A DNA stretch of 45,195 nucleotides, from the NCBI GenBank assembly GCA_016927835.1, contig JAFGMA010000265.1:1-45195 (forward strand), written 5' to 3'. Every line of letters starts with the position of its first letter. Position 1 is the stretch's first letter. A model generated the notes under the pieces. It saw only the letters and a list, made by a program, of their open reading frames with translations. It had not been told where the DNA came from and ran no database searches. Shown here piece by piece: positions 6,986 to 15,073 of this stretch. The position numbers and the translations under genes were made by a program. Source of the DNA: Candidatus Zhuqueibacterota bacterium. GTDB lineage: Bacteria > Zhuqueibacterota > Zhuqueibacteria > Thermofontimicrobiales > Sulfurfontimicrobiaceae.

Positions 6986-9205
6986 ATGAGAATGTTGAAA
7001 ACAATAAACAGCTTCAAACCAGCTATTTTAGCAGCAATTGTCATCCTCTTCTGGTTCAGCACGGGCGCTTCCGAATCGCCAAATTATCCGCCTGAACCAG
7101 ACAGTCATATCATTCAAGACGTGTTTTCTGATTCAATGCTGAGGCAGTACACAGTGTCAGCCAGTGATATCCTCGATTCGGAAAAACGATATCAAAGCGG
7201 TGCGGCACTAATCACTATCTGCGATTCCCTCTGGCTTTGCATCGAACCCGCGGAGATACCAGCGGATGAATTCACGAGAGATGATTCGCTGCGCTTCGAA
7301 AAGCTCATGCGGGAGGGAATGCGCCATATTGGTGGCAATCTGGAAATCGATCCGAAGTTGCGCGAAATTTCTCCCAGGGCATACAAATTGAGATCAGAGG
7401 ATATCACTTTTGTGCTGTTTGAATTACAGAAACAAGCGATAAAAGAATTTTTCCAGGCGAAGCGCATCAATCCTTATAACATCGATGTAGAAGTGCTTGC
7501 TTTCCAGGAAACGTACCAGAAATTGAAGAAGTACAGTCATCGCGATAATTGGATCAGCTACGCACCCGAATTTTTGCACCTAATTGAAAAGTGCAACTGG
7601 TTGCCGTATGAAGCTCGCGATATATATATCCTGAAAGGCGACATTTATAGTGACTTGAAGCAATGGCAGAAAGCTTTCGAAAATTATGAGCAAGCTTATC
7701 AGATGGTAGCTGGTACGATATATCCGATAGGCGTCGATTCCGTCTATGCCGAAAAAATGGACTCAATCGCATCGAGGGCTTTTATCGCTGAGGAACGGCA
7801 GAAGATGGCGAACGTACGCATAGAAGAATCAATGGAATTCATTTCGTTGAGCGATTCATTATATGATTTTTATAAATATGTCTCTGATTCCATCGAAGCT
7901 TTATCGATTTCATATTATGATTCCCTTTTCGCAAAGAAATTGATGGAAAAAGCACTTGAGCGCATTTCGCCCGGACAAACGCTGGGAAGAAAGCAGTTTA
8001 ACAATATCCGCAAACGCAAGCTCGAACTGCACAAGGAGGACATTCATGCTGTATCAAAAGAGTTGCTGCTCATAGCGGAAACCGGATTTCTTGATGCGAA
8101 ACAACTCGATCCGTTCGATCTGCGCATTCGACTCAATCTCATGAATTCGCTCTATGCCAGGATTGCTGAGCGTTATAACGATCTGGCGTATCACCAGAAA
8201 GCCGCCGATGAAATGGAACATTTGCTCTGGGCAAAGAAAGACAGGGCAATGTATTATTATCACCTCGGTATCAGCTACAAAAAACTCGGTAAATGGGAAG
8301 ATGCCTATCGCAATTTTAAGCAAGCAGAGAATGTGCTGCGGAAAACGTCGCTGCTGAGCGGGCAAATCGAGAATAGGGAAGCCTATTTTGATGCACCGGA
8401 TACGGCACCTGTCGACACCTTGCAGCTTTACAAGTTCATCATGTTTCAGGCTGAAGCCCAACGCCGGATGTATGACGGGAAAATCTCTCTGGCGCTCTAT
8501 CGATATGCGTTTAATCTGGCTCCTAATGCGGAACAACGACGGATAGTTCAAAATGAAATTGACTGGATAAACTGGGATGATGGAAATATCCGGGCTTCGG
8601 AAGTTCTCGATTCCGCAAAAGCCTATTACGATGAGCAAAATTTCAATGATGCCAAACGTGTCTATTTGAAATTACTTGACATGCTATGGACCGGACGAAC
8701 GACAAATGAAGTTAACTGGCGCATCGCAATGATTGACTTCAACGATCTGGAAAATTTCGCCGAGGGGCTCGTTCGCATGCGAAAAGTGATCGATTCCATT
8801 TCACTTGATTCGACATCGCTGGCTGACAATATCCTGTATCCGCGCTACCTCAGGAATTACGGAGAAATGTGTTATAATTCGGCAATGCGTTACGTGAGAG
8901 ATGAGGATAAGCTGCACGCGTATGTTTATCTATCACAAGCAGCAGCGATTGAATGGTACGGCAGACCAAAATCAAATCTCGAATTGGCTAAACTTTCGTC
9001 TTTTGATCCCGATGAAGCCATCCGTCTCTGTGAATTGGCACTGAATGAACGGCACTATTTAGGACCCGATGATGTGCGCCAAATCGCGAAATTAATGTCG
9101 GAATCCTATCGAAAACAGGCAAATTTCAGACTGGCGAGAGAGTGGCATACGAAAAGCCAGGATAAACGTTGGCTTGCATCCCAAAACATGGTAACATCAA
9201 AATGA
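6986..9205 (+). CDS. Secreted TPR protein 2
   Basis: The 739-residue product has a signal peptide (about 1-32, ending near STGASES) and extensive TPR-like repeats, for example ILKGDIYSDLKQWQKAFENY and YYHLGISYKKLGKWEDAYRNF. The family motif WDDGNIRASE lies near residue 530, followed by the shared segment YYDEQNFNDAKRVYLKLLD and NEVNWRIAMIDF. It is longer than its neighbour mainly at the N-terminus. No clear ribosome binding site precedes ATG 6986; ATG 6992 in the same frame is an alternative. Its stop codon overlaps the start of the next gene (ATGA), which suggests translational coupling and joint function. Confidence 0.75.
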   Translation: MRMLKTINSFKPAILAAIVILFWFSTGASESPNYPPEPDSHIIQDVFSDSMLRQYTVSASDILDSEKRYQSGAALITICDSLWLCIEPAEIPADEFTRDDSLRFEKLMREGMRHIGGNLEIDPKLREISPRAYKLRSEDITFVLFELQKQAIKEFFQAKRINPYNIDVEVLAFQETYQKLKKYSHRDNWISYAPEFLHLIEKCNWLPYEARDIYILKGDIYSDLKQWQKAFENYEQAYQMVAGTIYPIGVDSVYAEKMDSIASRAFIAEERQKMANVRIEESMEFISLSDSLYDFYKYVSDSIEALSISYYDSLFAKKLMEKALERISPGQTLGRKQFNNIRKRKLELHKEDIHAVSKELLLIAETGFLDAKQLDPFDLRIRLNLMNSLYARIAERYNDLAYHQKAADEMEHLLWAKKDRAMYYYHLGISYKKLGKWEDAYRNFKQAENVLRKTSLLSGQIENREAYFDAPDTAPVDTLQLYKFIMFQAEAQRRMYDGKISLALYRYAFNLAPNAEQRRIVQNEIDWINWDDGNIRASEVLDSAKAYYDEQNFNDAKRVYLKLLDMLWTGRTTNEVNWRIAMIDFNDLENFAEGLVRMRKVIDSISLDSTSLADNILYPRYLRNYGEMCYNSAMRYVRDEDKLHAYVYLSQAAAIEWYGRPKSNLELAKLSSFDPDEAIRLCELALNERHYLGPDDVRQIAKLMSESYRKQANFRLAREWHTKSQDKRWLASQNMVTSK

Positions 9206-10989
9206 AAATCAAAACAATAATACCTTTAATTTTAAGTATTTTATTAAGCTGCGCTGTCTTCAAATTTCCCTTCAACAAGGCAATTGTCGCTTACCCGGAA
9301 TATCCGGGCGTGAAACCTCAATTGGCAGAAGAAGCAGAAAGACGATCTCGCAATTATTTCGTCTCGAAAGAGGAAGAGGAAGAATCGGAGAAATACGCAG
9401 CATTGGGAAAAAGCGAGTTGTCCGAAAGCGAATCGCTATTGCGAGCTATCGATCAGTTGAAAGCACGCTTGAAAGCAGACACCTCCAAAAAAGCAGAAAA
9501 ACCAAAAGAAAAAATCGTCGAGAAAATGACGGATGATGTGGATATTGTCTTCATCCGAACAACGGATACCACAACTGTGGAAGATAAAGCGGTACAGGAT
9601 GAGGAAACCTTAAAAATTCTTGAAAAATATGGCTTTGAGGATGAGCTTCTTACGATGCTCACACAGTTGTATCTGCGGAATGCGATGGAAAGCTTCCGGA
9701 TCGCCCGGGAAAAAAATCAATTCAACCTGCAATTGACAATCCAGCGTGCCGAAATTTTTCATGAAAAGTATGGCGCCACCGGTTATGATCCCGAAGCCTA
9801 CCGAAAAAGCGCCCAGGAACTGGAAAAGGTAATCCGTTTCCACAAAGATGAGCATGATAATTTCAATCGACTCGGGTTGAATTATGAATATCTCAAGGAC
9901 TGGAAGCGCGCCTATGAAAATTATAAGCAGGCGCTTTACGTGTACGATAACGTTGCTTCCCTCAATGTTTTGCCCGATTCAGCCAGAACTCACCAGGATA
10001 CGCTGGAGTATCACGGCAGGCGCTTCATGTATTTGACCGATAAAGCCCGGGCAGAAATGCGCCTGTTTATGCCGGATAGCGCCCTGCTATCGCTTTACCG
10101 CGCCACCGAAAATGTGACCAACAACCAGGATTTTCTCTTTCTGCAGAATAGTATCAAAAATATCCTGTGGGATGATAAAAACATTTACGCGATGATGTTG
10201 CGCGATTCGGCTTATACTTTGCAGAATCATCAAAAATACGATTCCGCCCATGCTGTATATGTTACCTTGCTGGATACATTGAAAACCCGACAGGCACGCG
10301 ATGAAATACTTACAGACATCGCGTTGATCGAGTATTTGGATTTCAAGCAACACGAGGGTGCGCTCGCTCGTATTCAAAACATTTTAAAGGACGCAGATGC
10401 CAATCCGGCGACCCGCGACTTTTTTGAAGCGCCATTCGAAATTGATGATTTCAATTACTATTATCTCGATTCCACAGGTACGAAATTGATCAAAAAAGAT
10501 GAGCCCAACGATCTTTTTTCGGTTATCATCAAAAATAATAACCATAATAATAACCATTCAGATTCGGATCAGACAGGAAACAACCAATTAACGACATTCA
10601 TTTATGATTCAACTTATAAGAACATTTTCCGGAATATCGGTCAGCTTTATCTCGACTATGCCATGGAGGCGCAATCAAAGGGCAGATTTGAAGTCGCCAG
10701 AATATACTATGATATCATTACCAAAATAGATTGGAATGGACGTGGCAAAGGCTACCTGGGATTGATCCCGTTGCACCCTAAAACCGATCCCAGAGGTGCG
10801 GTCAAATTATGCCAGAAAGCATTCCAGTATCATAATCATTTGAATGAAGAAGAAAGAAGAAAAGTATTTTCATATATGGTTCGCTTGCTAAAAAAGATGA
10901 GAAAAGAAAAAGAAGCAAGATGGGTTCATAACATAAGACGACGAGGAGGCGCAATACCATGGGAAGATTTAATCGACATGCAAATATGA
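9202..10989 (+). CDS. TPR lipoprotein, third member of the family
   Basis: I place the start at ATG 9202, which overlaps the previous stop as ATGA. This gives an N-terminus MKIKTIIPLILSILLSCAVF with a clear lipobox (LLSC, Cys 17), so the mature protein is predicted to be lipid-anchored. The 595-residue product has a coiled Glu/Lys-rich stretch (about 50-110), TPR-like repeats (NFNRLGLNYEYLKDWKRAYENY) and the family motif WDDKNIYAM near residue 322. A low-complexity Asn/His insertion (about 444-460) is coded by a 12-bp tandem duplication. The C-terminus is rich in Lys/Arg. TPR lipoproteins in Myxococcus Glt systems occupy a comparable place; here it would link the inner-membrane motor to the outer membrane (inference). 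Confidence 0.78.
   Translation: MKIKTIIPLILSILLSCAVFKFPFNKAIVAYPEYPGVKPQLAEEAERRSRNYFVSKEEEEESEKYAALGKSELSESESLLRAIDQLKARLKADTSKKAEKPKEKIVEKMTDDVDIVFIRTTDTTTVEDKAVQDEETLKILEKYGFEDELLTMLTQLYLRNAMESFRIAREKNQFNLQLTIQRAEIFHEKYGATGYDPEAYRKSAQELEKVIRFHKDEHDNFNRLGLNYEYLKDWKRAYENYKQALYVYDNVASLNVLPDSARTHQDTLEYHGRRFMYLTDKARAEMRLFMPDSALLSLYRATENVTNNQDFLFLQNSIKNILWDDKNIYAMMLRDSAYTLQNHQKYDSAHAVYVTLLDTLKTRQARDEILTDIALIEYLDFKQHEGALARIQNILKDADANPATRDFFEAPFEIDDFNYYYLDSTGTKLIKKDEPNDLFSVIIKNNNHNNNHSDSDQTGNNQLTTFIYDSTYKNIFRNIGQLYLDYAMEAQSKGRFEVARIYYDIITKIDWNGRGKGYLGLIPLHPKTDPRGAVKLCQKAFQYHNHLNEEERRKVFSYMVRLLKKMRKEKEARWVHNIRRRGGAIPWEDLIDMQI
10534..10557 (+). repeat. 12-bp tandem duplication coding NNNH-NNNH
   Basis: AATAATAACCAT occurs twice in tandem, adding two in-frame NNNH units inside the TPR lipoprotein. 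The sequence AT-content differs from the coding DNA around it, and the length is a multiple of three, so expansion or contraction would keep the frame. Confidence 0.85.
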
Positions 10990-11669
10990 GCCGGCTAACT
11001 TTTGTTTTGCTGTCATACGCGTTTTTTATTACGCTGCTCACGGCTCAGGAACGGCAAATCAAGCATGATAAAGTCTTTTTCAATTCTGTGGTGCTTTCCG
11101 ATCCGGATACAGTAGCGATTATTCTGGATCAGGTGATGCTGGATGTAAAGAATCCGACTTCGGTCGAGATTATCGATCTGAATGCTGATGGTTTTGGGAT
11201 CAATGATTTTTTAAAAGTAAATCCCAGCGGTGTAGGATTATTTCTGACCGATTTGGATGTTTCGGAAAGGCTCCGCAAAATTTTAAAAAAATTACCTCCG
11301 CCGTTGAATGAGCAAATGACCTTCGCCCGACCCGAAGATGCAAAAGATTTTCATGAAGAAGAAAAAACACCCGAATCAAGCATTCTGGTTACTTTCGTGG
11401 AAATGCTCGATAAAAGCTATAAAGGCAAGGACATCAAATTAATGCTGCAACTTACGGATAAGGGTTACACATTCGAGATTTCAGGATTTCAACACAATTT
11501 AGCCGAATATCATCCGCCTTTGATGCCGGGTATGGAAAGAATTGTTGAAGAGATGGGTCCCGATCAGGTTCTGCGGGCATTTTTTGAAAATTTGAAGAAG
11601 AAATATATCCACGAACTCGTCATGGTGCGCGAAGTACGGGTGGATACCGTCTTCGTTTCCAGAGATTGA
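10986..11669 (+). CDS. Small secreted protein of unknown family, paralogue A
   Basis: I place the start at ATG 10986, which overlaps the stop of the TPR lipoprotein gene (ATGA) and begins a good signal peptide (MSRLTFVLLSYAFFITLLTAQ). The product has 227 residues. Its N-terminal half (DKVFFNSVVLSDPDTVAIIL, VEIIDLNADGFGINDFL, a Lys-Leu-Pro-Pro-Pro turn) is clearly related to the next gene. The C-terminal part (DKGYTFEISGFQHNLAEYHPP) is also shared. I do not recognise the family or any catalytic motif. Co-transcription with the ExbB/TPR genes suggests a periplasmic accessory role. Confidence 0.7.
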   Translation: MSRLTFVLLSYAFFITLLTAQERQIKHDKVFFNSVVLSDPDTVAIILDQVMLDVKNPTSVEIIDLNADGFGINDFLKVNPSGVGLFLTDLDVSERLRKILKKLPPPLNEQMTFARPEDAKDFHEEEKTPESSILVTFVEMLDKSYKGKDIKLMLQLTDKGYTFEISGFQHNLAEYHPPLMPGMERIVEEMGPDQVLRAFFENLKKKYIHELVMVREVRVDTVFVSRD

Positions 11670-11779
11670 ACGGCACATTCAGGTACTTCCGAATCACCAA
11701 ATCGTGTTGCTTGTGCCGATCCGGATATCCTGGGAACTGCAATTGGCTAGAATCCAGTCAATACTCTAACACGGGATCA

Positions 11780-12337
11780 ATGATGCGAAAACCAGCCCAT
11801 ACGTTTATTTCGATAATCAGTTGCATCCTTTTTGTTACCGGCTCCAGCCTTTTCTCGCAAATCAAATATAATAAAGCAATATTTGCATCCGTTAAAATAT
11901 CCAATCAGGATACGGTAGCAATGCTGGTTGATGCGCTAGCTGTGCCGCAGAACGAGAAGGTATCCTCGATCGAAATTATCGATATTAGCGGCAATGGATT
12001 TGGCGATGATGATCTGATGATACTGCATCCGGGAAATCGCTATATATGGCTACGCGATCAGGTCATCAGCGAAGCAGCGCAAAAAATACTTCACGACATC
12101 CCGCCGCCAGCCGTGTCATCGATCTGCCTGAAGAATCTCGAAGCCGCTCTGGAGTATGATAAGAGGATAAGGTCGCCGGAATCGAGTATTTTCGTAACGC
12201 TGCTTTCAGCAATCCAACGCAGTTCTCGTGATACCGATTTCATGTTGATTTTAATTCAAACTCCCAAAGGTATTTCCTTTGACTTGGTGAACTTCAATTC
12301 TGATTCTGCGGAATATCACCTACCCGTTACTTATTGA
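11780..12337 (+). CDS. Small secreted protein of unknown family, paralogue B
   Basis: From ATG 11780 (or 11783) the 185-residue product has a signal peptide (about 1-30, ending SSLFSQ). It matches the preceding protein across its length: NKAIFASVKISNQDTVAML, IEIIDISGNGFGDDDL, HDIPPP, ESSIFVTLLSAI and a final NSDSAEYHLP. The frame is open upstream to a TTG at 11666 that overlaps the previous stop, but that would put about 38 unlikely residues before the signal peptide, so I reject it. The pair arose by tandem duplication, and copy B lacks the charged C-terminal extension of copy A. Confidence 0.65.
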   Translation: MMRKPAHTFISIISCILFVTGSSLFSQIKYNKAIFASVKISNQDTVAMLVDALAVPQNEKVSSIEIIDISGNGFGDDDLMILHPGNRYIWLRDQVISEAAQKILHDIPPPAVSSICLKNLEAALEYDKRIRSPESSIFVTLLSAIQRSSRDTDFMLILIQTPKGISFDLVNFNSDSAEYHLPVTY

Positions 12338-12712
12338 TATTTCAGATTTTTTGAAAAACTACTTGCATTTTTGGCTTATCTTTCTATATTATAAAAAGGT
12401 CGCGAGAACCTGGCGCGATGCCTGAGATATTTTGTGCAGAAACTTAACTCAGCCAATATCATTTTGTTCTTTCATAATATATACCTTTGTGTTGTATCAA
12501 TTTCCTCAATGCAACTACACGCTTTATAAAATCCCTATATTATTGACCATCATTCCTCTTAAGCCTGAAATATTTTTTTTCAATTATAATTTATTTATCG
12601 CTCACTCTTTGTGTTAAAGCTCATCCATTCTTTGGAATTGCAAATTAAGCACTTTTATTTTTTTTAGGACGATTTACTTCTTTAATTTTAAAAATCGAAA
12701 GGAGAAAGCCTT
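12338..12712. other. AT-rich intergenic region
   Basis: These 375 bases contain no convincing gene. They hold a candidate promoter (12363-12390) and a ribosome binding site (AAAGGAG, about 12699) for the GTG-start gene at 12713. No strong terminator hairpin follows the stop at 12337. Confidence 0.6.
12363..12390 (+). promoter_or_regulatory. Candidate sigma-70-type promoter
   Basis: TTGCAT (12363-12368) and TATATT (12385-12390) are separated by 16 bases. It would drive the zinc-ribbon/FKBP/racemase genes with a leader of about 315 bases, which is long, so the call is moderate. Confidence 0.35.
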
Positions 12713-12910
12713 GTGAATAAGCTAATCAATCGAAAGTTGTTTGAATTATATTGCCCGCGCTGCAGTACAACGACTGAAATGCAATATGTAAATTTGAATC
12801 AAAAACACGATCTCGTCTGGTTGCGCTGCAAAAGCTGTCATAATTGTCATTTTTTTAAAGTCGAGCAGTTGGAAAAATCTTTTGGTAGCACAATCTTCAA
12901 CCGCGATTAG
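12713..12910 (+). CDS. Small zinc-ribbon protein (GTG start)
   Basis: The 65-residue protein starts at GTG with AAAGGAG just upstream. It contains two cysteine knuckles, CPRC (about residues 14-17) and CKSC (about 39-42), as expected for a single zinc ribbon, and otherwise no recognisable domain. A further Cys-His pair (HNCHF) follows the second knuckle. Twenty bases separate it from the FKBP gene, so the two are probably co-transcribed. Possible roles include nucleic-acid binding or metal handling, but no function can be assigned. Confidence 0.65.
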   Translation: MNKLINRKLFELYCPRCSTTTEMQYVNLNQKHDLVWLRCKSCHNCHFFKVEQLEKSFGSTIFNRD

Positions 12911-12930
12911 AAAGGGGGGAGATTCTGTTT

Positions 12931-13383
12931 GTGGAAAAGCAGGACAGATATTTACGCAGAGCTCGATTTGGTGATACAATCTTGATTCATTATATTGCAA
13001 AATTAAGCAACGGAAGAATTGTAGCCTCAACAGGTGATAAATCGCCTGCCAAAATTACTATCGGTAATGATGAAATTCCCAGGCGGCTCGAGACCAGGAT
13101 CATCGGGATGGCAGAAGGAGAGGATGAAAAGGTGTTTTTACCGGCTGCAAAAGCTTACGGATACTATCGCCATGATCTTGTTTTTAAAGTTAATAAACAA
13201 AGATTCGCGAATTTGAATCAACCTGAAGTCGGCGCCGAATATGAAATAAAGCAGGCAAACGGAAAAAGCTTGCGCGCGCGTGTAACCAGGGTGGAAGACT
13301 CCGAGGTGACCTTGGATGCGAATCATGAACTCGCTGGTGAGGACATATTGTACGAAGTCAGCCTGGTTAAAATTTGCCGATAA
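12931..13383 (+). CDS. SlyD-like FKBP-type peptidyl-prolyl cis-trans isomerase (GTG start)
   Basis: The 150-residue product has the FKBP signature (GDTILIHYIAKLSNGRIVAS, then the RIIGMAEGEDEKVFLPAAKAYG loop). It also has the inserted-flap pattern of SlyD-type proteins, ending in the conserved DANHELAGEDILYEVSLVKI (compare NHPLAG in SlyD). SlyD proteins are cytoplasmic folding helpers with prolyl isomerase and chaperone activity. The His/Cys-rich metal-binding tail of E. coli SlyD is absent, as in many short homologues. The start is GTG, preceded by AAAGGGGGGAG. It sits 20 bases after the zinc-ribbon gene and 24 bases before the racemase gene. Confidence 0.88.
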   Translation: MEKQDRYLRRARFGDTILIHYIAKLSNGRIVASTGDKSPAKITIGNDEIPRRLETRIIGMAEGEDEKVFLPAAKAYGYYRHDLVFKVNKQRFANLNQPEVGAEYEIKQANGKSLRARVTRVEDSEVTLDANHELAGEDILYEVSLVKICR

Positions 13384-13406
13384 TTTTTTTTCAAGAATGA
13401 GAAAAG

Positions 13407-15071
13407 ATGATGAATACTCATAATAACAATCTTTCGCCATCTTATATTCAGAAGGAGTACGAGGATCCATGGAATAAACTTCATATCGATCTCGAGGCGC
13501 TGAAATCCAATTACAGGAATTTGAAAGCGCAACTGCCGCCGGGTACCGTGTTTTACGCTGTGCTGAAATCGGATGCCTATGGTCACGGACTTGCTGAAAC
13601 GGGGCGCGCGCTTTCTCAATCGGGATGCATGCACTTCGCGGTGGAATCCCCCCAGGAAGGCATACGCCTGCGCAATGAAGGAATCACTGGCGAAATATTA
13701 TTAATGAATCCGATTCCCCTCTGGATGGCTGAATTATCGGTCAGATACGATTTAAGTGTGTCGGTCATTCATCATTCAATTTTGCAGCCGCTGGAAGATG
13801 CAGCACAGATGCTGGGGAAAATATGTCGGATACATTTAAATGTAAATGTGGGATTGAATCGCCTAGGTGTCGCCCCATCAAAAATAATGGCAATTGCCAA
13901 AGAGGCGGCGCAAAAACCACATATAGAGTTGGAAGGCATGTTTGGGCAACCCCGTGATTCTCTGAGTGCGGTTCAGTCTTTTAAACGGTTACAGCAAATT
14001 TATGAAAAATTGAAATCCGAGGATGTCGCACCAACTTATCTTCATTTTGCCAACAGCACGACATTTCTAATGCATCCTCAAGCTATCGCGGATGGCGTTC
14101 GTCTGGGGATTTTATTGTACGGTGTTCTTCCGCCCGAACAATTTGGAAAAAAATCCGCTCCAATCGAGCTAACACCAGTCATGAGCCTTGAATCGGAATT
14201 GGTTCAAATAAGACGGTTGCCAAAGGGCAGCAAAATAGGCTATAGATCGAGTGAAAATACAAAACATGATTTAATCGTCGGAACGATACCACTTGGTTAT
14301 TACCATGGGCTGGATCGCAAAATGGTGAAGAATAGCTATGTTCTCATACGGGAAAAACGCGCACCATTCATCGGAGCAATATCGATGAATTCATCCACGG
14401 TAGATATCACGGAAATTGTCGACGCCAGCATCGGAGATGCTGCAACTATTATTGGTCGACAGGGCGATCATATAATCGATATCAATGAATTAGCGGAATC
14501 TGCGGATACAATTGCCGCGGAACTCATGATAAGATTTGGCAATACTATCGCGAAAAATTATTTTGTTAAAAGCCGGAATATGATCCGGGAAATCTCTGTT
14601 GAACAGGGAAAAAGGGATGACATCCGTATTCAGTATTTTCAAACCGAAAATGAATTGCCCGAATGGCTCTCTGTTTTCGACATCATTTATTTCCTGCAAA
14701 CTCATTTAGTACCATTTGATGATCCGAAAAACATCATTTCAGTAGCAGTTGATTACGCTTTATCGGCGCACCCCGGTGGCAAAGGATTCATTTTATTAGC
14801 GATATTAAATGAAAAAGTGCTTGGTGTTTTAGTCTGTGTTCGAATGAATAACGTTGCCATTATTCCTGAGAATTTATTGGTATATGTTTGTGTCCATCGG
14901 AGCTATCGAGGCAAAGGTTTGGGCAGCCGACTCATTCTCGAAGCAATTAATTGTACTGACGGAGATATTAAAGTGCATGTAGATCGAGCGAATCCTGCTA
15001 TAAAATTGTTCAAGAATTTGGGATTTAAAAATGATTATGTTGAAATGCGTTTTTTGAAAGGAGCGATATAG
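13407..15071 (+). CDS. Alanine racemase-like enzyme fused to a GNAT acetyltransferase
   Basis: The 554-residue protein has an alanine racemase fold (about 22-390) and a C-terminal GNAT domain (about 405-554). The racemase part keeps the PLP lysine (AVLKSDAYGHG, Lys 54), the HFANSTT motif, the PLP-pyridine arginine (VRLGILLYG, Arg 232) and a tyrosine in the catalytic position (Tyr 279). It departs from the family at the usual KVDTGMGR (here NVNVGLNR, Asn 145 replacing the often carbamylated lysine) and at the SMD motif (SMN, Asn 328). The GNAT part has the acetyl-CoA loop RGKGLGSR (about 501-508) and the typical ANPAIKLFKNLGF end. This fusion and these substitutions suggest a substrate other than plain alanine, or a modified product. 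ATG 13407 or the adjacent ATG 13410 is the start. Confidence 0.82.
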   Translation: MMNTHNNNLSPSYIQKEYEDPWNKLHIDLEALKSNYRNLKAQLPPGTVFYAVLKSDAYGHGLAETGRALSQSGCMHFAVESPQEGIRLRNEGITGEILLMNPIPLWMAELSVRYDLSVSVIHHSILQPLEDAAQMLGKICRIHLNVNVGLNRLGVAPSKIMAIAKEAAQKPHIELEGMFGQPRDSLSAVQSFKRLQQIYEKLKSEDVAPTYLHFANSTTFLMHPQAIADGVRLGILLYGVLPPEQFGKKSAPIELTPVMSLESELVQIRRLPKGSKIGYRSSENTKHDLIVGTIPLGYYHGLDRKMVKNSYVLIREKRAPFIGAISMNSSTVDITEIVDASIGDAATIIGRQGDHIIDINELAESADTIAAELMIRFGNTIAKNYFVKSRNMIREISVEQGKRDDIRIQYFQTENELPEWLSVFDIIYFLQTHLVPFDDPKNIISVAVDYALSAHPGGKGFILLAILNEKVLGVLVCVRMNNVAIIPENLLVYVCVHRSYRGKGLGSRLILEAINCTDGDIKVHVDRANPAIKLFKNLGFKNDYVEMRFLKGAI

Positions 15072-15073
15072 CA

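Noticed and set aside
12432..12617. Short open frame in the AT-rich gap
   Set aside because: Low-complexity Phe/Ile/Leu composition, no ribosome binding site and no family resemblance.
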